A stretch of DNA of 64,000 bases, from NCBI RefSeq assembly GCF_018860155.1, contig NZ_JAHKNI010000011.1:110656-174655 (forward strand). Direction: 5' to 3'. The notes under the pieces are model-generated. The model was not told where the DNA came from. It searched no databases and saw only the letters and a list, made by a program, of their open reading frames with translations. Made by a program: the position numbers and the translations under genes. Shown here piece by piece: positions 24,399 to 33,496 of this stretch; position 1 is the first letter of the stretch, and the number at the start of each line of letters is the position of its first letter. Source of the stretch: Nocardia albiluteola (GTDB taxonomy: Bacteria; Actinomycetota; Actinomycetes; Mycobacteriales; Mycobacteriaceae).

Positions 24399-25073
24399 TC
24401 AATCCCGTTGCGCGTATCGCGCGGCACCCGACCAGTCGAGCGTCACGCACGCCTCGTCACCGAGGGTCCAGGCGTCGTGGCCGGGCGGGCAGAACAGGAA
24501 GTCGCCCGGGCCGATATCGCGTTCGGTGCCGTCGTCCATGCGGAGTCGCATGCGGCCCGAGATGCAGTACCCGGCGTGCATGGCCTGGCAGCTGTCGGTG
24601 CCCGCGATCGGTTTGACATGCTCGGACCAGCGCCAGCCGGGTTCGAACACGGCACGGCCGACCGGACCTTGCGGTGTCTCGACGAGATCCAAACGGCCCA
24701 TTCCCGCCTCGAATGGGCGGGACTCGTCGGGATTGTCGAGACTCCGCACGATCAGACTCCGGCGCTGCCCGTCGGACATGTCGTCCTCGCGGAGCAGATC
24801 GAGATTGCGGAAGGTAGCCGGGCCGTCACACAGCACGGCTAGTTCCTGGGCAAAGCGGGTGGTTTCGGGAAGGCCGGAATTCTGCATCGCCTCGGTGTAC
24901 GAGGGGAATTCAACCACCTCCATGTACGTGTTCTCGCGGTCGCGATCCTTGGCCTCCAGGCCGCGCAGAGCCGTGCGTTTGCCCGCCGTCGCAGCGAGCC
25001 AGGCGTCGAGCTTCTCGTTGAACTCGTCGAGGTGCGTGGTCGTGAACTCGATCGTCTGAACGAACTTTGTCAT
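24399..25073 (-). CDS. Two-domain protein: ferredoxin-like N-terminus plus cupin
   Basis: This 224-residue protein has an N-terminal stretch of about 100 residues with an ABM/dimeric-alpha-beta-barrel look (FVQTIEFTTTHLDEFNEKLD and YMEVVEFPSYTEAM). A single-domain cupin follows, with GWRWSEHVKP, the His/Glu metal region around HAGYCISGRMRL and GPGDFLFCPPGHDAW. Cupins of this kind bind metal and small molecules; no reaction can be assigned. The DoxX-like membrane protein gene 109 bases downstream on the same strand may be co-transcribed. Confidence 0.8.
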   Translation of the reverse strand: MTKFVQTIEFTTTHLDEFNEKLDAWLAATAGKRTALRGLEAKDRDRENTYMEVVEFPSYTEAMQNSGLPETTRFAQELAVLCDGPATFRNLDLLREDDMSDGQRRSLIVRSLDNPDESRPFEAGMGRLDLVETPQGPVGRAVFEPGWRWSEHVKPIAGTDSCQAMHAGYCISGRMRLRMDDGTERDIGPGDFLFCPPGHDAWTLGDEACVTLDWSGAARYAQRD

Positions 25074-25182
25074 TACCGGGGCTCCTTTGAAATAGGCACC
25101 CCGCTCAGGACACTACTCGCGAGCAGCTGGTTGAGCGCGTGCCTTAAGGCCCTAGTCCGGGCAGGCCGGTTCGGCCCGACGA

Positions 25183-25620
25183 TCAGCCGGCCCGGACGAA
25201 CGAGCGGTCGGCGGGGCGCAGTGCCCAGGATGCGACGACCAGCGCACAAATGCCCGCGGTGACCGTCAGGTGCATGCCGGCGGATCCGTAGTCGTGTTCG
25301 ACCAGGTGCGAGATGAACGCACCGCTCATGTTGAAAAACATTCCGGCATAAGCCCATTCCTTCAACCGCGCGAACCCCGGCACGAGGATCGCGGCGCTGC
25401 CGAGCACCTTCCAAGTCGCGATGAGCGAGATGAAGTATGTGGGGTAGCCGAGGATCGTGTGGGTTTCCAGAGTTCCGTACTGATGGGTGTATTCGCCGTA
25501 GGCGCCGCTGATCATCATGAACGCCAGGCTCACGGTGCACGCCCAGTAGGCGATCGTGCGCACCCGCCCGGAAGCGGAGGTGCGGGGCAGGCCGGCGGCG
25601 CGTTCGGTGAGAGTGGTCAT
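25183..25620 (-). CDS. DoxX-like membrane protein
   Basis: This 145-residue protein has four predicted membrane helices, including TIAYWACTVSLAFMMISGAY, YFISLIATWKVLGSAAILV, WAYAGMFFNMSGAFISHL and LTVTAGICALVVASWAL. The order resembles the DoxX/DoxD-like small membrane proteins, which are linked to thiosulfate oxidation or redox stress in other bacteria. The ATG at 25620 (MTTLTERAAG) has GGAAAG upstream. Function here is unknown. Confidence 0.8.
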   Translation of the reverse strand: MTTLTERAAGLPRTSASGRVRTIAYWACTVSLAFMMISGAYGEYTHQYGTLETHTILGYPTYFISLIATWKVLGSAAILVPGFARLKEWAYAGMFFNMSGAFISHLVEHDYGSAGMHLTVTAGICALVVASWALRPADRSFVRAG

Positions 25621-25790
25621 GGGACTTTCCTTTCGGTCGGGATGCCGTGATCCGGCGTCAACTCCTCGACCGCGGCCGGACCGAAAGTGTGACAACGCAC
25701 CCACCGCCGAATCGGCCTGTCACCTTTCCGGGCCCGGATCGGTCGGGATTACGCAAGGCCGAAGAAGACTCGAGACAAGGACCCCTTCGA

Positions 25791-26417
25791 ATGAAAAGCT
25801 CTACCCTCGCGATGCCCTGTATAGCGGCGGCAGCTCTCGTTGCCGGCGCGTTCGGGACCGCGTCCGCGGATCCGGTAGCGGACTCGTCGCGCGCCGTCGT
25901 CACCGACGACGGTTGGCAAGTGCGAGTCACCAAGGCCGCGGAGAATCTGGATCGCGTTCCGAATCTGGCCGGATCACCCTTCACCCGTGAGGGATTCGTC
26001 CGGCTGGAGGCAATCGCCGACATCTCCGGAAAGGGCCGGGTACCGGTCGACTCGGGGAGCATGGCCGTGGGATACGAGATCGGCTGCCAGGTCGATGTGT
26101 CCAATGGGCTGACCGTCGGGCTGTCCGCGGCCATCGGCCCCAACGTGGGGATCTCGGTCGGCGGGGTGAACGCGGGCGCGAGCGCCCTGGCAATTCCGAA
26201 CGTGTCATTCGCCCCGAAACCGGGCACGATCACCACCGTGCCGCTGGCGACCAAGAAACTCACCGGCGCGCATGCGTCTGTCACGCTCGACCGGATACAG
26301 ATCAAAATCGATGCCTGCATGGGCCCGGTGAGCCTGCGCTCCTACGCCATCGTGTCCACCTCGACCGCCGACGCCGACAATTCCGTCGCCGTATACGGCA
26401 ACCCGATATGGTTGTGA
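25791..26417 (+). CDS. MspA-family outer-envelope porin
   Basis: This 208-residue protein has a signal peptide (ending near TASADP), then the family hallmarks WQVRVTKAAENLDRVPNLAG, SPFTREGFV, VGYEIGCQVDVSNGLTVG and the late strand block LDRIQIKIDACMGPVSLRS. MspA-type porins form octameric channels through the mycolate outer membrane and admit small hydrophilic solutes, so this gene supports a mycolate envelope. It overlaps a small secreted-protein gene by ten bases. The upstream leader (25621-25790) contains its promoter and no other gene. Confidence 0.93.
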   Translation: MKSSTLAMPCIAAAALVAGAFGTASADPVADSSRAVVTDDGWQVRVTKAAENLDRVPNLAGSPFTREGFVRLEAIADISGKGRVPVDSGSMAVGYEIGCQVDVSNGLTVGLSAAIGPNVGISVGGVNAGASALAIPNVSFAPKPGTITTVPLATKKLTGAHASVTLDRIQIKIDACMGPVSLRSYAIVSTSTADADNSVAVYGNPIWL

Positions 26418-26701
26418 CACCGATGCGCGCCAAATACCTGCACTCGATAACGCTCGCGCTGGCAATATCCGCATGTTCGGTCCCCATCGCCCGAGCCGAC
26501 ACGGAGATGCCCGCCACCTGCAGCGACGCGCAACACTGCCGGCTGTCCCCAGCGACAGACGGCCCCCGATCCGGGCCCCTGCCGCTGCAACAGCTTGTCC
26601 CGCCGCCCCGCAACCCGAAAAGCCCGAGCCCGTCGGATCCGGCCGCCGCACTAACTCCGCCACCACCTGGTCCGCCCGCGACCGAACCCATCGTTCGGTA
26701 G
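26408..26701 (+). CDS. Small secreted proline-rich protein
   Basis: This 97-residue ORF starts in the last codons of the porin gene. It has a basic start and a signal peptide (ITLALAISACSVPIARAD), a mature region with two Cys (CSDAQHC), and an unstructured Pro-rich tail. The overlap and signal peptide support a real co-transcribed gene. A periplasmic or envelope partner of the porin is a guess. No family was recognised. Confidence 0.55.
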   Translation: MVVTPMRAKYLHSITLALAISACSVPIARADTEMPATCSDAQHCRLSPATDGPRSGPLPLQQLVPPPRNPKSPSPSDPAAALTPPPPGPPATEPIVR

Positions 26702-26759
26702 TCGTCCCCGCACTGCCATCACATCGTGGCGCGCACTGCGCGCCCGGACAATCCGGCGC

Positions 26760-28184
26760 TCATCGCCATGCGGCGATGAGGTCGTCCGGCGTAAATCCCG
26801 TAACGCCCGGAACGCTGATACCTGACCGGGATACAACCAGCATCCGCGTGCTCTCGTCCGCGCCTGGCAGTTTCGAGCGATGCAGGTACAGGCGGGTCAA
26901 GTCGTGGCTGTCGAACTGCCTGTCGTCGAGCCACTTGATCGAGCCCACCGCAGTGATCGTCTTGGCGATGGGTTCCCTGTCCGCGCAGACGATGTCGATT
27001 TCCGGATCGTTGGTGCGTGTCCAGTATCCCCCAATGGCATTGGTGGATTCGGGAAGCTGCTCCGGTAGGCGCCGAAGTGATTCGCGCACAATGGATTCGA
27101 TTGCCCGACCGCGCCACGATGTCCAGCGGCGCTCGACCCGTGCAAGCGTGAGATCGCCACGGCCCCGCTCGATTTCGGACAGGTATGGGCCGAGGAAGGC
27201 CAGCCAGAATCGCAAGTGGGGGTCGGCGACGATGTAGCGGGTCTCGCGGGAGGGCTGGGTCGACAGCGGCGTCAGCGCCTCGACGATGCGCTTGTCGGTC
27301 AGCAATCGCAGCGCCCGGCTCAGGCTTGCCGTGGGAAGATCCGCAGCCCGGCCGATCAGGGTATGCGTGCGTTCCCCGGCACCGATCGCACTCAGTACCC
27401 GCCGGGCTTGCGCATCCTCGGGGAACTCCGCGGCCAGTGCGCGCTCGCCGCTGACCAGCAGGGCCGATGTCGGGTCATCGACCACATCGGCCAGGTATTC
27501 CGCCGGTGTCGCACCCTGCGGCCACTCGTCCAGAATCAGTGGCAGGCCGCCGGATACCAGGAAGGCGTCGAATGCCTCCGTGGCCGGAAGTCTCAGCATC
27601 TCCGCTACATCGGCAGGATTCAGCGACGGGACGACCATTTCACTCGCCCGCTGATGGAACGGCCGACCGTACTCGTTGAGGGCTTCCATCATCGCCAGAT
27701 CGGATCCGATGCACAGTAGCAACATCGGCTTGCGCGACAGTTCTCGATCGAACACCTTTTGCAGGCTGCCCTCGAAGCCCGGGTCGTTGCCGATGAGATA
27801 TGGCATTTCGTCGATGACGACGACACTCGGCTGATCATCGGGCAGCACCGAGGCGAGCAGGGTCAGCGCAGCATCCCAGTCTCTGGGATGCTGCCCGGCA
27901 AACCGGGCCGCATCCGGCAGTGACGACAACTCGCCCGATTCGACGAACAGACGGAGATCCAGCTCGGCCGACCGTTGCGCGGACGCGGTGAAGTAAAGGA
28001 ACGGCAAGCCCGACCGCTCGACGAACTCCTCCGCGAGGCGTGATTTGCCGACTCGCCGACGCCCGCGCATGAGTATCGCCCGGCCGGGGCGGCCCGCGCG
28101 CCCACCGGCGACAACCCGCTGAACCGACCGATCGAGCAACCCGAGCTCACGCTGCCTGCCGATGAAGCCATCCAAGAGCGCCAC
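26760..28184 (-). CDS. Archaeal-type AAA ATPase with DUF234-like C-terminus (second copy of the family)
   Basis: This 474-residue protein has Walker A MRGRRRVGKSRLAEEF, Walker B VVVIDEMPYLIG, the sensor-like LLLCIGSD, a winged-helix region (GRAADLPTASLSRALRLLTD) and a DUF234 part with DPEIDIVCAD. In the position of the nuclease ExK it reads GSIKW, so the catalytic acidic residue is Ser and the domain may be non-catalytic, in contrast to the relative at 22859. The GTG start at 28184 lies close to a 13-base palindrome. The role is unknown, and the two differ too much to be a recent duplication. Confidence 0.87.
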   Translation of the reverse strand: MALLDGFIGRQRELGLLDRSVQRVVAGGRAGRPGRAILMRGRRRVGKSRLAEEFVERSGLPFLYFTASAQRSAELDLRLFVESGELSSLPDAARFAGQHPRDWDAALTLLASVLPDDQPSVVVIDEMPYLIGNDPGFEGSLQKVFDRELSRKPMLLLCIGSDLAMMEALNEYGRPFHQRASEMVVPSLNPADVAEMLRLPATEAFDAFLVSGGLPLILDEWPQGATPAEYLADVVDDPTSALLVSGERALAAEFPEDAQARRVLSAIGAGERTHTLIGRAADLPTASLSRALRLLTDKRIVEALTPLSTQPSRETRYIVADPHLRFWLAFLGPYLSEIERGRGDLTLARVERRWTSWRGRAIESIVRESLRRLPEQLPESTNAIGGYWTRTNDPEIDIVCADREPIAKTITAVGSIKWLDDRQFDSHDLTRLYLHRSKLPGADESTRMLVVSRSGISVPGVTGFTPDDLIAAWR

Positions 28185-28208
28185 CCTCTACGAAGAATAC
28201 TTCCAAGA

Positions 28209-28221
28209 TTGATACTATCAA
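28209..28221. promoter_or_regulatory. 13-bp palindrome upstream of the second ATPase
   Basis: TTGATACTATCAA is a perfect inverted repeat 25 bases upstream of the GTG at 28184, in an AT-rich patch. It is a candidate operator or part of the promoter. Confidence 0.4.
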
Positions 28222-28258
28222 CGATGATACGCTCACACTTGGATGCATTGCTGAAGTG

Positions 28259-28280
28259 GCCCGCGCTGATCAGCGCGGGC
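28259..28280. terminator. 22-bp perfect palindrome
   Basis: GCCCGCGCTGATCAGCGCGGGC is fully self-complementary. No run of T follows on either strand, so it could be a factor-dependent terminator or a protein-binding site. Confidence 0.4.
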
Positions 28281-28297
28281 TCCAACTGGCCCAGCAC

Positions 28298-28540
28298 ATG
28301 AAATCGGTCTCCACCATGTGGGCGCCTCGCCGTGTGCTCGGCACGGCCACCGCGGGCGCGCTCGCGGCTGCGTCGTTCCTCACGGCGTTCGCGACCACGA
28401 TGTGGTGCCACCCCTGTCGATCCGGAACCCAGGTGGGCCGAGAGCGCGAATCATCCGGACACGTGCCGAGAGCGGCCGCTCCCGCAGCATCCGGATCGTC
28501 GGAAACCCGGACGCGGAATACCTGCCCTACCAGTGGGTAG
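28298..28540 (+). pseudogene. Possible signal-peptide-bearing relic
   Basis: The frame opens MKSVSTMWAPRRVLGTATAG and continues with an Ala-rich hydrophobic core, like a secretion signal, then becomes Arg/Ser-rich low-quality sequence. It may be the 5' remnant of an exported protein gene or chance. The 28222-28578 stretch holds no other gene candidate. Confidence 0.25.
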
Positions 28541-28541
28541 G
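28525..28541. promoter_or_regulatory. Inverted repeat before the kinase-like gene
   Basis: CCCTACC-AGT-GGGTAGG is a 7+3+7 inverted repeat about 38 bases before the GTG at 28579. It may be an operator for the kinase-like gene. Confidence 0.4.
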
Positions 28542-28578
28542 GTACGGGGACATGGCCGTGGACGGATGAGGTGAGCGG

Positions 28579-30825
28579 GTGACTGCGATGTTGGGTGCTC
28601 GCGACGCGATCGCCGACCGCTTTGTGCGCCTGTCCGGCCGGCTCGTCGCCGTGGGGTATGTCGCGGATCTGGTGCTCGTCGCGCCGGACCTGGAGAACCA
28701 GTCGCGAGGGGTCGAGTCGTGGTGGACGCCGTTCGCGATCGCCGTGGCGTTCGGGCCGGGGCTTGCGCTGGGCGTGTTGAGCTTTCATCGGGATCCCCGA
28801 TGGATGCGCCGGGCCGCCGTGCTCGCGGTGGTGGGCTACCCGGTGACGCTCATCGCGTGGCTGGCCGCGTGGCACGGGGTTCCGCTGCATCAGGATCAGT
28901 GGCTCGGCGATGTACCGGCCCTGGCCGGGCTGGCGGCCGCGGTGGTCTGGCGGGCGCGGGCGAGCCTGCTGGCTCTCGCCGTCACCGCGGTGGCGGCCAC
29001 GGTGGTCAATTACACGGCGCGGGCGCCGGAGGTCAACGTGCCCTTCGTCCCCGATCTGCTGTACGCGTTCAGTTACAGCGCGCTGTTCGTGGCGGCGGTC
29101 CTGGTGTTCATCCGCACCGGGCGATCGCTCGACACGGTGCAGAACGACGCGTTCGAGAGCTCCGCATCGTCGGCTGCCCTGCGCAGCCGCGCCGCCGAAC
29201 GAGATCGATTCGCCGCGCTGACCCACGACTGGGTGATGTCGACGCTGCTGGCCGCGGCGCGCGGCGCCGACCGGGACGCGGTGCGGCGCCAGGCCATGCA
29301 GACCCTCAACTACCTCGACGATCTCGAGCATCCGTTCGGCCGCGTGCTGGACGCACCGGCCGTCGTCTACAGCCTGCGTGCCGCTGTCGCGCATATCGAG
29401 CCGGACCTGCCGATCGCGGTCGTCGTGGATCGCGGCGCCGAACGGTGGGGCTTCCCGGCCGCGGCGGTGAGCGTCACCGCCGCGGCGGCGGGCGAGGCCG
29501 TCCGCAACAGCATGCGGCACGCGGGATCGGACGCCCACCGCCGCGTCGATATCCGGGTCGACGGCGGCGGTTTCCGGGTCGCGGTCATCGACGACGGTGT
29601 CGGTTTCGACACCGCCGTGGAGCGCCCGGACCGGCTCGGCATCGCACTGAGCATCCACGCCAGGATGCGGCAGCTGGGCGGCGGCACCTCCTCGATCGTC
29701 TCCCGGCCAGGTGCGGGCACCACGGTCCGGCTGAGCTGGGCGGGCCCGATGGCCGAGCGTCACATCACCCCGGACACATGCCGAACCGTCGCGAACTCCC
29801 CCACCCCGCTGAGCATGCGCACCCTGCTGGGCATGCGCACCCGCGCCGCCTGGGTGACGGTCGCGTTCTTCCTCGCCGCCTACGCCGCATCCCTCGCCGC
29901 CACCCCGGTACTGTTCTCCCAGCCGTGGCCGATGCTCGCCTGCCTCGTCCTCACCGCGGCCGCGGGTGGCGCGCTGCTCGCCGTGCCGGGCGACCCGCCG
30001 CCCCTCGGGGCGTCGCTGGCCATCCTGACGGCCGGTGGTCCCGCGCAGTACGCGATCGTCTGCGCCGTGGCGTCGATGTCGGACAACACGACGGTGCAGG
30101 AATGGTCCCTGGGTTGCGCCACGGCGGTATGCGTATTCATGTGTATGCGTGGTCGCGTCGTACTCGCCTGGCTGACGATGGTGGTCCTGCTCGCCGAATT
30201 CGCTGTCCGGATGGGCCTGCCTACCGACGCCTCGCACGGGTTCGCGGTCCCCTTCCTCTATCTCGCACCGCTGCTGGCCGCGACGTTCTTCGCCCGCATC
30301 ATCGGCCCGGTCGCCAGCACGACGCTGGACCTGCGTGAGGAAACCCTGCACCGGATCGCCGCCCAGGCCGCCGACGCGGCCGCCGTCGCCGAGCGGGACC
30401 GGCAGCTGCATCGACTCGGCAGGCTCACCCGGCCGCTGCTCGAACTGCTCGCCAGTTTCGAACCCGTGGACGGCGTCCGGGACGTATGCGCGCTGCAGGA
30501 GGCCGAACTACGCGACGCACTGCGCGCGCCCCAGCTCGCGCATCCACCGGTCGTCATCGCCGCCCGCGCCGCCCGCCGCCGCGGCGTCGAGGTCGTCCTC
30601 TACGACGAGCACGGCCTGGACGATCTCGACGCCGCCGTCGGCGACCGCGCCCGCGAGCAGGCCGTCGCCGAAATCCAGCGCGCTCGAGACGGATCCGTCA
30701 TCGTCCGGATCCAACGCCCCGGCCGCCGGCCGCTGCTGACCATCGTGGCCGACGGATCCGCGGGCACCCGGCGCATCGAACTCGACGAGCACGCCCACCC
30801 GCTACGGCAGGACCTGGAGGTGTAA
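28579..30825 (+). CDS. Histidine-kinase-like membrane protein with two membrane modules
   Basis: This 748-residue protein starts with about five membrane helices (to about residue 185). A dimerisation-like helix with ERDRFAALTHDWV follows, where the His could be the phospho-acceptor. Next comes a HATPase_c domain with N-box EAVRNSMRHAG and G1 box VIDDGVGFD, GLGIALS-like RLGIALS and GAGTTVRLSW. After residue 400 a second membrane module of about five helices begins (WVTVAFFLAAYAASLAATPV onward). It ends in a cytosolic ERDRQLHRLGRL helix plus an alpha/beta tail without ATP-binding motifs. It reads like two NarL-type sensor halves fused, the second lacking its ATPase. No response regulator is adjacent. 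Confidence 0.8.
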   Translation: MTAMLGARDAIADRFVRLSGRLVAVGYVADLVLVAPDLENQSRGVESWWTPFAIAVAFGPGLALGVLSFHRDPRWMRRAAVLAVVGYPVTLIAWLAAWHGVPLHQDQWLGDVPALAGLAAAVVWRARASLLALAVTAVAATVVNYTARAPEVNVPFVPDLLYAFSYSALFVAAVLVFIRTGRSLDTVQNDAFESSASSAALRSRAAERDRFAALTHDWVMSTLLAAARGADRDAVRRQAMQTLNYLDDLEHPFGRVLDAPAVVYSLRAAVAHIEPDLPIAVVVDRGAERWGFPAAAVSVTAAAAGEAVRNSMRHAGSDAHRRVDIRVDGGGFRVAVIDDGVGFDTAVERPDRLGIALSIHARMRQLGGGTSSIVSRPGAGTTVRLSWAGPMAERHITPDTCRTVANSPTPLSMRTLLGMRTRAAWVTVAFFLAAYAASLAATPVLFSQPWPMLACLVLTAAAGGALLAVPGDPPPLGASLAILTAGGPAQYAIVCAVASMSDNTTVQEWSLGCATAVCVFMCMRGRVVLAWLTMVVLLAEFAVRMGLPTDASHGFAVPFLYLAPLLAATFFARIIGPVASTTLDLREETLHRIAAQAADAAAVAERDRQLHRLGRLTRPLLELLASFEPVDGVRDVCALQEAELRDALRAPQLAHPPVVIAARAARRRGVEVVLYDEHGLDDLDAAVGDRAREQAVAEIQRARDGSVIVRIQRPGRRPLLTIVADGSAGTRRIELDEHAHPLRQDLEV

Positions 30826-30835
30826 CCGCGACCGC

Positions 30836-31648
30836 TCAGCGGAGCCCGGCGAAGAGGTCGGTTTCCCGAGCCGGTGCGGCCGCGACGCGATTGGTATGCC
30901 GGACAAAGCTTTCGGTGGCGAACATCAGCTGCTGCAGTTCGGCGGGCATTCGCAGAAACGGCACGCTGTCGCCCTGGCTGGCGTGCGCCTCGAGCGCCTT
31001 GACCTTGCGCTGGGTATAGGCGGCCACGTCGACGACCGTGGTGATCTGCTCCTCGGGTGTGCCGAAGTCGTCCGGCGGGTCCTGGTCGATCATGCCCTGT
31101 GCGCGCAGCGTCGCGAACATCTCGCGGGAGCGTTCGCGCGGAATCGCGGTGTAGTAGAACTTGTCCGGGATATCCGTGGCCGCCGCCGCGGCGAGTGCGA
31201 CGCGGTTGGCCTGGATGTGGTCGGGGTGGCCGTAGTTGCCGTTCTCGTCATAGGTGACGACCACCTGGGGCCGGTACTGCCGCATGAGATCCGCGAGGCG
31301 GGCGGCCGACTGCTCGACCGGGATGTTCCAGAAGGCTTCCGGATCCCGGTTGCCTTCCCACCCGTCCATTCCTGAGTCCCGATATCCGAGCAGCTCGACG
31401 TGCTCGATGCCCAGCAACGCCGCCGACTCCTGGAGTTCGGAGAGTCGCTGGGCCCGTACCGCATTCGGATCGTGGCCGGGCTCCCCGGGCTTGATCCCGC
31501 CCGGCGCATCGCCCTGCTCGCCGTTGGTGCAGGTCACCAGGACCGTTCGGATACCCTCGGCGGCATATTGCGCGAGGATCCCACCGGTGCTGATGACCTC
31601 GTCGTCCGGATGGGCGTGTACGGCCATGATCGTCAGTTGGTCGGCCAT
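30836..31648 (-). CDS. PIG-L (LmbE/MshB/Mca-type) metal-dependent deacetylase
   Basis: This 270-residue zinc hydrolase has the metal motif AHPDDE near residue 12, TNGEQG, the substrate-loop GYRDSGMDGWEGN and a second metal His in YGHPDHIQ. Relatives act on N-acetylglucosamine-type substrates, including the mycothiol enzymes MshB and Mca. Sequence alone does not decide whether it is Mca-like or another deacetylase. MADQLTIMAVHAHP at 31648 is chosen as start; the upstream extension is unlikely to be coding. Confidence 0.88.
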   Translation of the reverse strand: MADQLTIMAVHAHPDDEVISTGGILAQYAAEGIRTVLVTCTNGEQGDAPGGIKPGEPGHDPNAVRAQRLSELQESAALLGIEHVELLGYRDSGMDGWEGNRDPEAFWNIPVEQSAARLADLMRQYRPQVVVTYDENGNYGHPDHIQANRVALAAAAATDIPDKFYYTAIPRERSREMFATLRAQGMIDQDPPDDFGTPEEQITTVVDVAAYTQRKVKALEAHASQGDSVPFLRMPAELQQLMFATESFVRHTNRVAAAPARETDLFAGLR

Positions 31649-31757
31649 GAGTCCCCCGTCTGTATGTGCTCGGCGCTTCGGTGCTTCCACTCTACGAATC
31701 AACACCGACAACCAGCGCCGGGATTCCGCCCGCCGGACGCCGGATCGGGTGCCACGG

Positions 31758-33341
31758 TCATTCGGCGAGGATCGGCAGCATCAGCGACGACGGGCGCTCG
31801 CGATCGTGGAACACCTGGAAGCCGCACCGCACACCGGCCACCGCGTCGGCGACGGGCTCGGCGGTGCCGTGATTGCGGCCGAATCGGGGAAATGCACCGC
31901 CGGCGACCTGCACCCGGAGCCGATGCCCGCGGCCGAACCGGTACGCCGTCGGGAACAACGGCACCTCGATCGGCCCGTCGGCCCGCTCCCGCAGTCGCAG
32001 GATGCCCTCGGTGACATTCCGGGACACCCCCTTCGCATCGACATCGCACAGCCGGACGAACAGATCGGCCCCGGCGCGTTCGGTGCGGACGTGCACTGTC
32101 GCGGTCGGTTCGCCGACCACGTCCAAGTCTGCGGCCAGCGGTTCGCCGGTGTAGACGAGCACGTCCGGGCGGGCCTCGACCGCCCGGTTGTCCTGCTGCT
32201 TGGCCTTGCCGAACAGCAGCGGGCCGCCGACCGAGGGGGTCGGATCGGACGGGTCGTAGGTGAATTCGTCCGGGCCCGCGTCGCCAGGCGCGTCACCGAG
32301 GCTGGGCAGATGGATCCGCCGCTCGACCGACTTGGGCGGCCACTCCTCGAAGTCCAGCCAGTGCCCGGCCCGTTGCAGGTGCACACGCACCGGCGCCCGG
32401 CGCAGCGCGGCGCGGTCGCCGAGCAGATGAGCGGCCAGGAAATCGGCCTGGTCGGCGATCATCGGCCGGAAACTGGCGGGGTCGCCGTGGCTCCACGGCC
32501 CGATCAGGATCCGCGCCGGATTCCCGGCCGCGCGCAACCGCCGGAAATCGCGTAGCTGCCCCGGCAGAAACAGGTCGTACCAGCCCGCGACCATGCTGAC
32601 CGGTGTGCTCACGTCCTCGGGGCGGTGCACCGTCCCGGACCAGAACTCCGGGGTCTCCACATTTCCGGCAACGTCGGCCAGGAATTGCACCCGCCGTCCG
32701 ATCGCCGCGACGTCCGCCCGCCCGACCGGCAGCGTCGCGGTGGCCGCACGGACGCGGCGGCGTCGCAGCGGCGCTCGAACCGTAGCGAACCGATCCTCCT
32801 GACGGCCGATCTGCGCCGACCATCCGACCATGTCGTCCAGGGCCAGCACACCGCCGGGATAGAACACGTCGGTGAAGTCCGAGGAGGTAACGCCCAGGCA
32901 CATCGCCTCCAGCGGCGGATCGGCATAGGGTGCGATCGCCCACTGGGTATGCCCGAGATAGCTGGCCCCCGCCATCGCCACCCGGCCGTCGCACCAGGGT
33001 TGCGCGCGCAACCACGCCGCGGTAGCCAGGCCGTCGTCCTTCTCGTGCAGAAACGGGCGGAACTCGCCGCCGGAGCCGAAGGTCCCGCGTGTGCTCTGAT
33101 AGACCACCTGCAGTCCGCGCCGGGCGAACACCGGGCCGAACAGCTCGCTCAGCAATCCGCGGCGGCCGTACGGCGTCCGAATCAGCACCACCGGCATCGG
33201 ATGCGATCCGGGCGGGCGATACCAGTCGGCCAGCAGCGTGACGCCGTCCGGCATCGGTATAGAAATGTCCCGGCGCACTACCGGCTCGGGCACCGTGGCC
33301 GGTGGCATGCGAAGGAGTCCGTCGACGATCCGGCCCAGCAT
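31758..33341 (-). CDS. CocE/NonD family hydrolase (X-Pro dipeptidyl-peptidase S15 type)
   Basis: This 527-residue protein has the N-terminal alpha/beta-hydrolase (DGVTLLADWYRPPG, VVYQSTRGTFGSGG), the nucleophile elbow MAGASYLGHTQW, a cap domain, the acid/His region (VAGWYDLFLPG, GPWSHGD) and a C-terminal jelly-roll domain ending FHDRERPSSL. CocE-type enzymes hydrolyse esters or amides; the natural substrate is unknown. There is no signal peptide, so it is probably cytosolic. The ATG at 33341 is preceded by AGAGGAGG, which rules out the longer upstream frame. Confidence 0.9.
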   Translation of the reverse strand: MLGRIVDGLLRMPPATVPEPVVRRDISIPMPDGVTLLADWYRPPGSHPMPVVLIRTPYGRRGLLSELFGPVFARRGLQVVYQSTRGTFGSGGEFRPFLHEKDDGLATAAWLRAQPWCDGRVAMAGASYLGHTQWAIAPYADPPLEAMCLGVTSSDFTDVFYPGGVLALDDMVGWSAQIGRQEDRFATVRAPLRRRRVRAATATLPVGRADVAAIGRRVQFLADVAGNVETPEFWSGTVHRPEDVSTPVSMVAGWYDLFLPGQLRDFRRLRAAGNPARILIGPWSHGDPASFRPMIADQADFLAAHLLGDRAALRRAPVRVHLQRAGHWLDFEEWPPKSVERRIHLPSLGDAPGDAGPDEFTYDPSDPTPSVGGPLLFGKAKQQDNRAVEARPDVLVYTGEPLAADLDVVGEPTATVHVRTERAGADLFVRLCDVDAKGVSRNVTEGILRLRERADGPIEVPLFPTAYRFGRGHRLRVQVAGGAFPRFGRNHGTAEPVADAVAGVRCGFQVFHDRERPSSLMLPILAE

Positions 33342-33496
33342 TGATCCTCCTCTGAAATGTCGCCTTTCCATCGTTACCACCGGAATCCACGATTCCGCCG
33401 CAGATTCCCGCATCCGGCGGGGATAGAATCGGTATGGCTCGGGGCTCCCGGCGCCTGTTCGTCCAAGGCGCCGCACAATCGAGGACGCGATATCCA

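Noticed and set aside
28270..30411. 713-residue minus-strand ORF opposite the kinase-like gene
   Set aside because: His/Arg/Gly-rich shadow sequence with no domains; the plus-strand frame has membrane helices and ATPase motifs.
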